Part shown: positions 51,436 through 59,306 of the stretch, in pieces
Numbering within the stretch: position 1 is the first letter of the stretch
Layout of the letters: each line of letters starts with the position of its first letter
Source: Denitromonas sp.
GTDB taxonomy: Bacteria; Pseudomonadota; Gammaproteobacteria; Burkholderiales; Rhodocyclaceae
DNA: 64,000 nt
Direction of reading: 5' to 3'
NCBI RefSeq assembly: GCF_034676725.1
Contig: NZ_JAUCBR010000004.1
Location: 3,624,001-3,688,000, forward strand
Made by a program: the position numbers and the translations under genes
Notes under the pieces: generated by a model
What the model was told of the DNA's origin: nothing
The model's database searches: none
What the model saw: only the letters and a program-made list of their open reading frames with translations

Positions 51436-52441
51436 GGCCGGCGGGAACGTTGGGGCGGTGGGGTGCCGTGATTGTTTCCGGTTCGGCGATGTCGGTTTCG
51501 TCGTCGTACTCGCCGTCGATCATTTCGACGAAATACCATTTGCAGGGGCGCTGGGTATAGGCCTGTTTGCCAAGAATGGCGAGCGCGCAGTCAGGATCAT
51601 CCTCGTCGCCGGGATCAAAACCCTGCCGATCGGTCATTTCCCCTCGCTTGAACGCTTCGGAGACAAAACGCGTGATCTTGTCTCGATCACCCCATAGCGC
51701 GCTTCGCCCGACGACTGATAACGCCCTCAGCCCCATGTCGTTGAAGGTGATGGCCTTGCCTAGTCGGCCATCGCTGTTGCCGGTCCAACCGAACTGCAAG
51801 GTAGCGTTGGAATCGTCCTGTGCTACGTAGACCCCGGTACGCGGCGGCATTTTGCCGGACTCGCCTTCCACATCGGTACGTACCCGGAACAATGGCAGGC
51901 GCGGGTAGAGGTGGCTGTATTTTTGCCATGCGTCGAACATCATTCGGTCCTTGATGCGTTTCTGCCCTCCCGATCCACACACAGAATCGATCCGCCGCGC
52001 ATGGGCCTGAACCTTGTCGAACTCCTCCTTGAACCGCTCTTCCTCCTCCACGGTCATCCACCGGGAGGAATGTTCGGAGATCATGCGGGCGCATTGGTAG
52101 GCGCCGGTGCCTGAGTAGGATTCGTTCGCACGTCGGGCGATGAGACGTATCGTTGATTCCCTGAAAGCCTCCAATGCCGGATAAACATGCGTCGACCAAT
52201 TGGCGGTGGTGTCGCGCACACCCCAGCGCTCGCTCACCATGAAACGGTCACGCCCCTGCAAGTTGGCTTCGTCAACGACGACATCCACGCCCGCGATGAG
52301 CCGCTGGACCATGGCGAGAAGCTCCTGCAAATAGTCCATCGACATCCAGTGGTATAGCAGCGTCGCCTGTCGCTTCTGGTGCAGGGATAGGGTGTATTGC
52401 GGGTAGCCGGCCAAGGGTTTGCCGAACAGGTCGGTGGTCAT
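51284..52441 (-). CDS. Putative T6SS immunity protein A (Imm71/Imm72-like), copy at island end
   Basis: A 385-residue protein closely similar along its length to the one at 59307-60464. Shared text includes DLFGKPLAGYP, TLSLHQKRQATLLYHWMSMD, GVRDTTANWSTHVYP and KMPPRTGVYVAQDD. The last 60 residues form a separate Trp/Cys-rich cassette (GQPCPEAGWWFTPAKPDSRR, then FKQGETMP and GQTFWQWSPD) that is also on immunity B. No signal peptide or membrane helix is seen. It follows only a decayed effector tail, so it looks like an orphan immunity gene kept after duplication. The Imm71/Imm72 label is from memory of similar effector-neighbour proteins and is tentative. Confidence 0.7.
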   Translation of the reverse strand: MTTDLFGKPLAGYPQYTLSLHQKRQATLLYHWMSMDYLQELLAMVQRLIAGVDVVVDEANLQGRDRFMVSERWGVRDTTANWSTHVYPALEAFRESTIRLIARRANESYSGTGAYQCARMISEHSSRWMTVEEEERFKEEFDKVQAHARRIDSVCGSGGQKRIKDRMMFDAWQKYSHLYPRLPLFRVRTDVEGESGKMPPRTGVYVAQDDSNATLQFGWTGNSDGRLGKAITFNDMGLRALSVVGRSALWGDRDKITRFVSEAFKRGEMTDRQGFDPGDEDDPDCALAILGKQAYTQRPCKWYFVEMIDGEYDDETDIAEPETITAPHRPNVPAGQPCPEAGWWFTPAKPDSRRSFKQGETMPSVGGDYGQTFWQWSPDQSAPKL

Positions 52442-52451
52442 TGCGTGTCCT

Positions 52452-53040
52452 TCAATTGACAGTCTGGCCCGGCAGGGCGGGCAGGCCGATTTTGACATCC
52501 TGGAGCTGGCTGTCGAAATCGGTATAGCCCCATGTCGTGTCCAGAGGCCCGTGAATGCGCGTGTGGTTGATTTTCTCCCGGATGCCGATGTAGGCGGCCT
52601 TCTCCTCGGCGCTCAAGGCTTTGAAGGCGGGATAGTCGATGGGTGCGTCCAGCCGGCCGTCGCCGTCGCGGAGATAGAACTTGAAGGTGTCGGCGGGCTC
52701 TTCCGGCCCCTTGACGATGATCTGCTCCCAACCGCCTTCGAGGTGGGCAGCCAATCCGACTTTCTCGTCTTTCACCTGCCCAGCTGCCGGCCCCCGCCAT
52801 ACCTTGACCGTCTCCCCCGGCGGTATGTCCATCACCACGAACTGCCCGTTGGGGTTCAAGTCCGGCCATACGCCCAGATGCTTGCGCCAGGGGCCTTGGG
52901 ATCAGGGGACTTCTGGATCATGTTCCAGACTTCCCGGCTCACCCAGCAGTTGCCCATTGTGCCGTTATGCCGTTGCTCGGGGAGACGACGCGGTAGAGCT
53001 TGGTGGGGCCACGCTGATCCGGGGCCACGTTGGCATTGAT
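52452..53040 (-). pseudogene. Decayed C-terminal fragment of a T6SS effector (effector-2-like)
   Basis: On minus, GPTKLYRVVSPSNG, then GNCWVSREVWNMIQKSPDP, then NPNGQFVVMDIPPGETVKVW reproduce the C-terminal 200 residues of effector 2 (60475-62046) in three different frames. Two frameshifts are visible. One is a short insertion near 52963 (AACGGCATAACGGCACAATG where AACGGCGCCATG is expected). The other is a one-base loss near 52890 (GCCCCTGGCGC against GCCGCCTGGCGC). The downstream 52452-52859 part is still open for 135 residues. A TAA lies in frame just upstream, so no N-terminal half remains. Confidence 0.85.
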
Positions 53041-53129
53041 GTGTTGCTCTTACACGCGGCTGACGGCTACGACCACCAGCCTCTTGTTGTTGGGGGCACG
53101 TGCGGCGCTATCGAGGTGGCGCGGGTGGG

Positions 53130-53382
53130 TAATCCCCCCGTTTTTAGCGGTCTTCGCCATCGTTGACGCTGTAGGGCCGGATTTATCCGGCCTCGTCCTG
53201 GCAAACAGCGATGGCGGGTTGAAACCCGCCCTACAGCTTAGGTGCGGACTGATCCGGCGACCATTGCCAGAAGGTCTGGCCGTAGTCGCCGCCGACCGAG
53301 GGCATGGTCTCGCCCTGTTTGAACCAGCGGCGGCTGTCGGGCTTGGCAGCGGTGAACCACCAACCGGTTTCGGAGCAGGGTT
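53130..53382 (+). repeat. Direct repeat, copy 2, covering the 3' end of immunity gene B and its palindromic element
   Basis: Nearly identical to 51182-51435. Similarity fades upstream within the immunity B gene at the CPEAGWW/CSETGWW segment, so only the cassette and the trailing element are shared at DNA level. Confidence 0.85.
53171..53234 (+). repeat. 64-bp palindromic element (REP/MITE-like), copy 2
   Basis: Same structure as 51224-51287: GTAGGG/CCCTAC ends, a GGCCGGAT...ATCCGGCC hairpin and a GGCGGGTTGAAACCCGCC hairpin. Its right end supplies the TAG stop (53231-53233) of immunity gene B. Confidence 0.85.
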
Positions 53383-54178
53383 GGTTGGCGGGGACGTTGG
53401 GACGGTTTCTCGAGGCTTCGCTTGTCCCTTGAGGGCCGCAGCCGGTACCGCCGCCGCTGTCGGCAACGCGTTCGACCAGGGTCCAGGTGGTGTGGACGTC
53501 GTCGATGTTCTGCGTCGTCTTGGGATCGTATCCGGTCGATGCGTCCGTGGCATAGGTGCCGGCACAGAAGAACTGGGCGCTGGCCTCATCGGCATCGGGC
53601 AGGTAGACACCCGTGACCGGGATCTCCTCGTCGGTGGCGACACGAACCTTTGGATTGAGGCGGTAGATCGGCCAGGTGAGGGGGGGGGCGAGCGGGCCGA
53701 AATCAATTTCGCTGTATCGCGTCGTCAGATCTCCCCAGACCCAACCTATCTGGTCGGTGAACGCAATGTTGCTCGCATAGCGACTGGCCAAAACACTTGC
53801 TTCGTCGAACTTTGTTGCGTATGGCTCGGGCATCCAGTCGTACGGATAGTCGCGCCCCTGTCCGGCAAATGCGGTGTTGACGTTGCCCGCGACACCGATG
53901 GCCGAGCACTCGCCACCGAGCAAGGCGAGGTAAGCCTCCTCAATCATCTGCAAGGTGTCGCGGAAGTTCGGTAACACCACCGTACCCCAGGTGATGTCCG
54001 GCTGCTGCCAGCGGGGGCGGCGGCGGTAGTCGGGTGGCAGGGTGCGCATGACTTCCGCGAGGCCATCTTCGGCCGCCTGCACGGTGGCGGCAAAAGCGTC
54101 CCAAAGCAGTTTGAAGTACTCCGCGCTGCTGTAGCGCTCGAGTAGGTAGATTTCCTGCGGAATCAACGGGTTGGGCAT
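53231..54178 (-). CDS. Putative T6SS immunity protein B (Imm71/Imm72-like)
   Basis: A 315-residue protein starting two bases after effector 1, the position expected of its cognate immunity protein. Text: MPNPLIPQEIYLLERYSSAE, LPPDYRRRPRWQQPDITWG, LPNFRDTLQMIEEAYLALL, WPIYRLNPKVRVATDEEIP, VTGVYLPDADEASAQFF. It is distantly similar to immunity A in the middle (P-F/Y-R, then P-x-TGVY), and its last 60 residues are almost the same cassette as in immunity A (SETGWWFTAAKPDSRRWFK). It has no signal peptide. The Imm71/Imm72 label is tentative. Confidence 0.7.
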   Translation of the reverse strand: MPNPLIPQEIYLLERYSSAEYFKLLWDAFAATVQAAEDGLAEVMRTLPPDYRRRPRWQQPDITWGTVVLPNFRDTLQMIEEAYLALLGGECSAIGVAGNVNTAFAGQGRDYPYDWMPEPYATKFDEASVLASRYASNIAFTDQIGWVWGDLTTRYSEIDFGPLAPPLTWPIYRLNPKVRVATDEEIPVTGVYLPDADEASAQFFCAGTYATDASTGYDPKTTQNIDDVHTTWTLVERVADSGGGTGCGPQGTSEASRNRPNVPANQPCSETGWWFTAAKPDSRRWFKQGETMPSVGGDYGQTFWQWSPDQSAPKL

Positions 54179-54180
54179 CG

Positions 54181-55656
54181 CTATTTCTTCTCGTACCAGT
54201 TGTTGGTGAGGGTCGGCACGCCGACCAGATCGAGTTCTTCTCCGAAGCTGTCGTAGCCCCACTCGGTGGGCTGGCGCGAGCCCAGGTGGGCCTTGTCCAG
54301 GTCGTCCGGATCGAGCACGATCTGTTTGCCGCCGCCGGCCGTCCAGAAATGGTTGCCCTTGTCATCGGCCTTGATCAGGTTGCCGTGGCGATCCTTGAGC
54401 ACCTGCGAGGCAGTTTCGCCTTCCCAGACCTTCAGCGGCTTGCCCGGCGGCACGGTGTAGGTGACGAATTCACCATTGCTGTTCCAGTTGGTCCACACGG
54501 CAAAGCGGTCGCGCCAGTCGGCCTTGCTCCGGAGTTGATCGAATTCTTCCTTGCGCATCCAGCAGATGCTGTTGTCGGCCGAGTTGGGGTCGATCACGCG
54601 GTAGAGTACCGTGCCGGGTGGAATTTCTGCGGGTTCCAAGGAATGGAAAGTTCTGAAGCTTTTCTTCAAGGGGCGACTATTACTGACATCGCTGATGTCG
54701 GGATAGCCTTCTGGAATCGCTGGGCAAGTCCTCTTTGGTCGCTTGGGAGCAGTGCGCCGCACCTTCACCCACGGCGGCAGCTCCACCCTCAGCGCGGCAA
54801 TCTCTGCTTCAAGCTGAGGCCGTTTGAAAGCGTGCGGATTGAGCGCGTTGGTGCTCGCCCGGTAGGTCATGTCCGCTTCGATTTCCAGTCGTCGTGCGAT
54901 GCGCTCGAGCATCTCCTGTAGAGGTTTGACCACCTCGGCGAGTTTGGCATGGGCATTGCTCCGCGCCGCCTGCACCTTGGTGAGCAACTGCCCCACGCGG
55001 GTCTGCAGAGCGGCCGAGCCCCAGCGGTCCATCAACTCGGCCAGTTGTTTGAGGACGTCGATGATCGTGTCGAAGGCCTTGACCAGGGCGCTCGCGCTGG
55101 TGGCGTCTTTCAACACACGTGTCTTGCCGGCGAGATACTTGAAGACGTTGTCGATCTTCAGGACCGCAAGCGTTTTGCGCACCGCTGGGCTGGCCAGGTG
55201 CTGGTTGAGCTTGACGATGCCCGCTTCGACGAAGGGCCGCGTGGCCGTCCACACCGCGCCGTCGAGCGCCTTGACCGCTCCCTTCACCACTGCCTTGCGT
55301 GTGCCGTTGAACACGATCTTTAGGCAGCCCTTGGCTAGCGAGCCGAGCACCGGGATCAAACCGACCAGGGTGATGGCGAGAGCGAACCAATGCAGCTTGT
55401 TGTCGCTGTCTTCGCTGATGTTCTTGCAGTTGGCCACCACATCGCGCACGTCGCAGAGCTGATCGACGAAGGGGACCATAGAAATTACCATGCCGGTGGC
55501 CAGTTGTGCGGTGGTTTGTTCCTCGGCGAAGTCGCCTTGGAGCACCACCCATATCCACTCGGCGGCGGCCGAGAGATCCCGCTTAGCGCTCTGAACCCAG
55601 CGATTAGGCGCCGCGGCGTACCAAGCGAGGGCGTTTTCGAGTTCATCCCACATCAT
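54181..55656 (-). CDS. Putative T6SS effector 1 linked to vgrG1
   Basis: A 491-residue protein beginning 11 bases after vgrG1, with GAGGGG before the ATGATG start. The N-terminal module, shared with effector 2, contains MVISMVPFVDQLCDVRDVVA and a hydrophobic stretch (ALAITLVGLIPVLGSLAKG) suggestive of membrane insertion or translocation. A long helical middle follows (about 150-330). The last 130 residues carry the proposed toxic domain: VLYRVIDP, ICWMRKEEF, DWRDRFAVWTNWNSNGEFVT, PPGKPLKVWEGETASQ, GGGKQIVL and TEWGYDSFGEEL. I do not recognise this domain; the spacing of Arg, an aromatic pocket and GG-x-QI recalls ADP-ribosyltransferase-like folds, which is only a guess. Immunity B follows at once. 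Confidence 0.7.
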   Translation of the reverse strand: MMWDELENALAWYAAAPNRWVQSAKRDLSAAAEWIWVVLQGDFAEEQTTAQLATGMVISMVPFVDQLCDVRDVVANCKNISEDSDNKLHWFALAITLVGLIPVLGSLAKGCLKIVFNGTRKAVVKGAVKALDGAVWTATRPFVEAGIVKLNQHLASPAVRKTLAVLKIDNVFKYLAGKTRVLKDATSASALVKAFDTIIDVLKQLAELMDRWGSAALQTRVGQLLTKVQAARSNAHAKLAEVVKPLQEMLERIARRLEIEADMTYRASTNALNPHAFKRPQLEAEIAALRVELPPWVKVRRTAPKRPKRTCPAIPEGYPDISDVSNSRPLKKSFRTFHSLEPAEIPPGTVLYRVIDPNSADNSICWMRKEEFDQLRSKADWRDRFAVWTNWNSNGEFVTYTVPPGKPLKVWEGETASQVLKDRHGNLIKADDKGNHFWTAGGGKQIVLDPDDLDKAHLGSRQPTEWGYDSFGEELDLVGVPTLTNNWYEKK

Positions 55657-55667
55657 TCGCCCCTCAA

Positions 55668-58442
55668 TCAACCTAGACGCTGTTTTGCGGCTGCAATCAT
55701 GTTTTGCAGCGGAGTCCAAGGCGCTTCGTCCAGCGGATCGCGTGACTCGTACTCCACGCGCAGCGCCTTGTCGGGCACGTCGTTATGGCGTGCGAAACCT
55801 TGTGCGTCGAGTCGACCACTGATGACCTGATTGCCTTCGAAATAGAGCTTGTAGGCTTGGCCTTCAAAGGGCAGGCCTTCTGCGTCTAGGTGTTTGATCG
55901 CGATCCATGTCGGAACATTGACAGTGCCCGAAGGTATGACGGGGAGTTCGGCTGCCCCTCGTCCCGGCCCCTCAAACGCATTTCCCCCGCCCTTGACCGA
56001 GAACTTGCCGGGGCAGGCGAAGGTGATGTCGCCACCGGACAGCGTCACCGAACTCTGCCCGGCCATGAGCGCGATTCGGTCCTTGGCCAAGATGCGGATT
56101 TCGTCGTTCGAGCTGGTGAGGGTGATGGCTTTGTCGGCGAGGATGTCGAGGGCGTCGGTGTGGGCCTGGAGGGTGTGGGGGCCGGCGGCGGCGATGGACT
56201 TGATGCCGCCGGCGTGGCTGAACCAGCTGGCCGCTTGGCCGACGGTGGTGGCGAGGGTGTGAGCGGCGGCCAGGTGCCAGTCGTGCTGGACGGTGGCGTG
56301 TAGATGGTCGCCGGCGAAGACGACGGTGCTGGCGGGGGAGGAGAGGCCGATGTCGTCGGGCGCTTCGGCGAGGATGAGCGGATCGGCGAAGCGTTCGACG
56401 GGGTCGCCCAGGCTGCGGCTACCGGGTTGGGCTTTGCGTGCGCTTTGCCCGCCGACGTCGGCGGCGTACTTGCCCTCCTTGGCCGGATCGACGCTGTCGA
56501 TGAAACGGGCTTGCGCGTCGTTGCCGGCCAGCGATTGGGCGCCTTGGCGGCGGGCGGTATCGGAGAGGGTCTGGGCGGTGCGCTCGGCGGCGCGCAACTG
56601 AGCGATCGCCTCGCTGGCATCCATCTGGGTGCTGGTGCCATTGCTGCGCACGGAGGCGGACAGCAGCAGGCCCTCGCCGGCACGCACGGCCAGCCAGGCG
56701 TCGGTGCGTAGTTCGAAACCGCTGCCACGCCACGGGCCGCGGGTGGCGCTGAGCGGGGCATGGTGGATGAGGTGGCCGAGGCCGAGTTGGGCGTTGGTGG
56801 CGCTGGTGGCCAGGCGGGTGCGCAGTTGCCCGGGGGCGTCGTCGGCCAACCATTGGTTGAAGCCCGAGTCGTGGTTGTGGCTCGTCCAGCCGCTCAAGAC
56901 GCCGGGGTGGTTGGCGTTCGAATCGACGCCAGCGCTGAAGGGGGGGAGGTCTTCGCCGGTGAAGAGCTGGCTGACGATGACCGGGCGGTCGATGTCGCCG
57001 CCGATGAAGTCGACCAGCACGTCGGTGCCGATTCGGGGGAGGAAGTGGCTGCCCCAGTTGGCGCCGGCCAGCCATTCGGCGACGCGCACCCAGGTGGTTG
57101 AAGCGCCCCCACGCTCACTGCGTTCGCTGCCCCCCAAGGGGGCGTTGGCGTTGCCTTCGGTGTCGGTGCGCCGCGTAAGGCCGGATTCATCCGGCCTGGA
57201 CGGGGGCTGGCCGGATGAATCCGGCCCTACGGGGTGTTCGGTCCCGCCGGGGCTGGGCGACTCGCCCCGCCCGCGCGCCGGGCCGCCCCAAGCGCGGGCG
57301 CCGCCCCCTCGGGGGGCAGCGAGCGTAGCGAGCGTGGGGGCTCCTCTCTCCCAGTGAAACTGGACCTTGATGCGGTGGTCGCGTTCGGTCGTCAGCGGTG
57401 CGCCGGGGTGGCCGACGACGCGGGCGTTTTGCGGGGGTGAAACGGGTTTGGGTAGCGGCAGGGGGAGTATTGGGGCGCTGGCCGCCTGGGCACTGAACCG
57501 ATTGCGGTAAGTACCGTTTTCGATGTCCGTTGCACCGAGCAGCCGGGCCATGCCGGCGCCGAGGTTGTTGGCGGCATGGTGTTCGATCGCCAGAACGCAG
57601 AACTGCCCGTCGTTACCGATGTGAGCGTCGTGTTGCAAGAGCTGGAAGCTCACACCTTCGGCCAGGCTGCGCGCACGGCCGTGGCCGTGGAAGCGGCGGG
57701 TGCGGGCGTCGAAGGCGGCCAGTTGCCGATCGGCGTGCTGGTGAGCGGCGTCGGCGCCGGTGAACGGGTAGGCCGATGCCCCGTCGTAGACCTCCAGGGT
57801 GGGCAGGGGCGCTTGACCGGAGGTATTGGTGGCGTCGGCAGCGGGTGCCGTCAGTTGCTTGTAGTCCCAGCCGCTGAGGCTGACTTTGTTGCTTCGGACG
57901 CTGCGCGCTTCGTGGAAGCCCTGAATGGTGTCGGTGCGCTCGGGGGCGTCGGCGCGATGGAAACGGATGTCGGGCTGTGCGCAGGTGGGGTGTTCTGCAT
58001 CGCGATCGAAAATGACCAGTCGGTGGCGGGCGTGGACGGCGGCATCGCCTGCGGTGGCGTTCTGGTCGTGTTCGAAGCGGAACGACAGGCCTTCGGCCGC
58101 CAGGATCCGCCGCACGAAGGCCAGATCGGTCTCGCGGTACTGGGTCAGCCGGCTGTGCTTGCGCAGCGACTGGGTGACGTCGGCATGCCAGTCGGCCTGC
58201 GGGTAGGCGGCGAACACCGTGCCCACCGTGTCGAGGACATCGACATCCTGGAACAGACAGCAGTTGCGCCGGACGTCGAGCAGGGCGAGCCAGGGTTCGG
58301 CGACGATCCGGTAACGGGCCAGACCGCCGTCGCCGCCCAACTGGGTTGCCTGGGTGACATAGCCGTGCCAGACACGGTGGCTACCGTCCGCCAGTTGCAG
58401 CCGGAGCGTGAGCTCTTCGCGGGCGCTGAAGCGCTCGACCAC
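55668..58442 (-). CDS. vgrG: VgrG spike protein 1, 5'-truncated, with palindrome-encoded insert
   Basis: VgrG trimers form the T6SS puncturing tip. The 924 residues from GTG 58442 cover the gp27-like part (HGYVTQATQLGGDGGLARYR), the gp5/OB part (DHRIKVQFHWERG, then NWGSHFLPRIGTDVLVDF), DUF2345 (ITLTSSNDEIRILAKDRIAL) and a C-terminal transthyretin-like tail (GQAYKLYFEGNQVISGRLDA) that may hold effector 1. The N-terminus is defective. The expected first 30 residues are replaced by the upstream HTH gene, and ERFSAREEL joins TLRLQLADG with about 35 residues missing. Residues 367-446 come from palindromic repeats and read as Gly/Pro/Arg low complexity. It may be non-functional. Effector 1 follows after 11 bases. 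Confidence 0.88.
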   Translation of the reverse strand: MVERFSAREELTLRLQLADGSHRVWHGYVTQATQLGGDGGLARYRIVAEPWLALLDVRRNCCLFQDVDVLDTVGTVFAAYPQADWHADVTQSLRKHSRLTQYRETDLAFVRRILAAEGLSFRFEHDQNATAGDAAVHARHRLVIFDRDAEHPTCAQPDIRFHRADAPERTDTIQGFHEARSVRSNKVSLSGWDYKQLTAPAADATNTSGQAPLPTLEVYDGASAYPFTGADAAHQHADRQLAAFDARTRRFHGHGRARSLAEGVSFQLLQHDAHIGNDGQFCVLAIEHHAANNLGAGMARLLGATDIENGTYRNRFSAQAASAPILPLPLPKPVSPPQNARVVGHPGAPLTTERDHRIKVQFHWERGAPTLATLAAPRGGGARAWGGPARGRGESPSPGGTEHPVGPDSSGQPPSRPDESGLTRRTDTEGNANAPLGGSERSERGGASTTWVRVAEWLAGANWGSHFLPRIGTDVLVDFIGGDIDRPVIVSQLFTGEDLPPFSAGVDSNANHPGVLSGWTSHNHDSGFNQWLADDAPGQLRTRLATSATNAQLGLGHLIHHAPLSATRGPWRGSGFELRTDAWLAVRAGEGLLLSASVRSNGTSTQMDASEAIAQLRAAERTAQTLSDTARRQGAQSLAGNDAQARFIDSVDPAKEGKYAADVGGQSARKAQPGSRSLGDPVERFADPLILAEAPDDIGLSSPASTVVFAGDHLHATVQHDWHLAAAHTLATTVGQAASWFSHAGGIKSIAAAGPHTLQAHTDALDILADKAITLTSSNDEIRILAKDRIALMAGQSSVTLSGGDITFACPGKFSVKGGGNAFEGPGRGAAELPVIPSGTVNVPTWIAIKHLDAEGLPFEGQAYKLYFEGNQVISGRLDAQGFARHNDVPDKALRVEYESRDPLDEAPWTPLQNMIAAAKQRLG
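55951..57096. repeat. vgrG core duplication, copy in vgrG1
   Basis: This segment is collinear with 62321-63466 at a constant offset of 6370 bases, with only scattered substitutions and no indel by eye. At the low-coordinate end similarity stops abruptly at the start of the transthyretin-like tails. At the high end it stops at the palindrome insert. Long homology in direct orientation could allow deletion of the 6.4 kb between. Confidence 0.85.
57104..57341. repeat. Composite palindromic repeats inside the vgrG1 coding region
   Basis: An inverted pair of 39-bp REP-like units lies at 57104-57142 (GCCCCCACGCTCACTGCGTT...) and 57303-57341 (...GTAGCGAGCGTGGGGGC). Between them, at 57175-57230, is a large palindrome (GTAAGGCCGGATTCATCCGG and its inverse ending CCCTAC). 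The latter is related to the 64-bp elements at 51224 and 53171. The whole block stays in frame with vgrG1 and encodes about 80 low-complexity residues. Confidence 0.85.
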
Positions 58443-58469
58443 CAGGGCTGCGTCGGGTAGCGGCGTCGC

Positions 58470-58781
58470 TCAATCGCTTTCCTGTCTTAATTCGGCTCGC
58501 TCCACCAGTCGGGCAACCTCGATCATCTGTGCTTCCGAAACATGGCCCAGGGCTTCGAGCAGCAGGAGCATGCGAACCGGCTTGGGAACTTGATGACCCT
58601 CGCGCTCGTAGCGGCTGCCGGCCGACTGGCTGGTGCCGTATTTGCGCCAGAAGTGCAACTGGTTGTACTCGCTGGCCTGGCGAAGGGCCGCCGGATCGTC
58701 CAGCAGGCGGCGCGCCCGCTGCAGGCGCGCGCCATGGAGCTTGATGTCGAAGTCGGGCGTCGGGTACTTGGGGAGGGGCAT
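58470..58781 (-). CDS. Small helix-turn-helix (XRE-like) protein
   Basis: A 103-residue protein: KLHGARLQRARRLLDDPAAL, then HFWRKYGTSQSAGSRYEREG and VPKPVRMLLLLEALGHVSEA, which reads as a lambda-repressor-type helix-turn-helix (W-R-x-x-G-x-S-Q-S-x-x-S-x-x-E). It is probably a DNA-binding regulator. Its TGA is followed in frame by vgrG-like residues (ATPLPDAALVVERFS), so its 3' end sits exactly where the vgrG1 5' end was lost. Confidence 0.7.
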   Translation of the reverse strand: MPLPKYPTPDFDIKLHGARLQRARRLLDDPAALRQASEYNQLHFWRKYGTSQSAGSRYEREGHQVPKPVRMLLLLEALGHVSEAQMIEVARLVERAELRQESD

Positions 58782-58821
58782 GGCGGGCTTGTCTTGTTAT
58801 TTGGGGCAGGGGCGCATTTTC

Positions 58822-59292
58822 TCAGCGCTGTTCAGCGTTGCGCTGCCGCTGCGCTTCGAGCAGGCGTGGTCGAAGTCTGGATATGAATGGCTGGGGGGCT
58901 AGGTAAGTCGTTGCCCAACTGACTGCTTCAAGCCCGCCAAGATAAAGGATTGAGCCAACGAAAAAGCTCAGCACACTTGTAGCGGTGGTGGGGGCTTGGC
59001 TTGCCAAGGCGCCATGGAACATCAGACCAATGCCCGCGACAAGGACAATGAAGAAAAGGCGCTTCCACAGCCCCGCGTTATAGAGGCGTGGATCTCGCTT
59101 GACCCGTTTGGCCCGCCGGATGAGACGGTGTCGCCAGAGCCGGTCCAGATGGCGCCCGGGTCGTCCCAAGTGCCGCAACAAGACCCGAAGCCACGGAAGC
59201 GGTGAGAATCCAAACCATTGCAGGAGAGCAACCACCAGCGCGAAAGTGGTAAGCCAATTCTGCTGGTTGGGTGTGAGTGACAATTCCAACAT
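58822..59292 (-). CDS. Small predicted membrane protein next to immunity A'
   Basis: A 156-residue protein with about three hydrophobic segments: LTTFALVVALLQWFGF (13-30), LFFIVLVAGIGLMFHGALAS (about 78-97) and VLSFFVGSILYLGGLEAVSW (about 106-125). A very basic loop lies between the first two (RHLGRPGRHLDRLWRHRL, RRAKRVKR). I do not recognise a family. It lies 14 bases after immunity A' on the same strand, so an accessory immunity or membrane role is possible but unproven. Confidence 0.6.
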   Translation of the reverse strand: MLELSLTPNQQNWLTTFALVVALLQWFGFSPLPWLRVLLRHLGRPGRHLDRLWRHRLIRRAKRVKRDPRLYNAGLWKRLFFIVLVAGIGLMFHGALASQAPTTATSVLSFFVGSILYLGGLEAVSWATTYLAPQPFISRLRPRLLEAQRQRNAEQR

Positions 59293-59306
59293 TGAGACGA
59301 CCTATT

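Noticed and set aside
53050..53706. Additional minus-strand frame overlapping immunity B and the repeat
   Set aside because: It is a Pro/Ser/Arg-rich shadow in another frame, whereas immunity B has a coherent protein and a good start.
57576..58460. Plus-strand frame opposite vgrG1
   Set aside because: It is antisense to well-conserved VgrG sequence and has no motifs.
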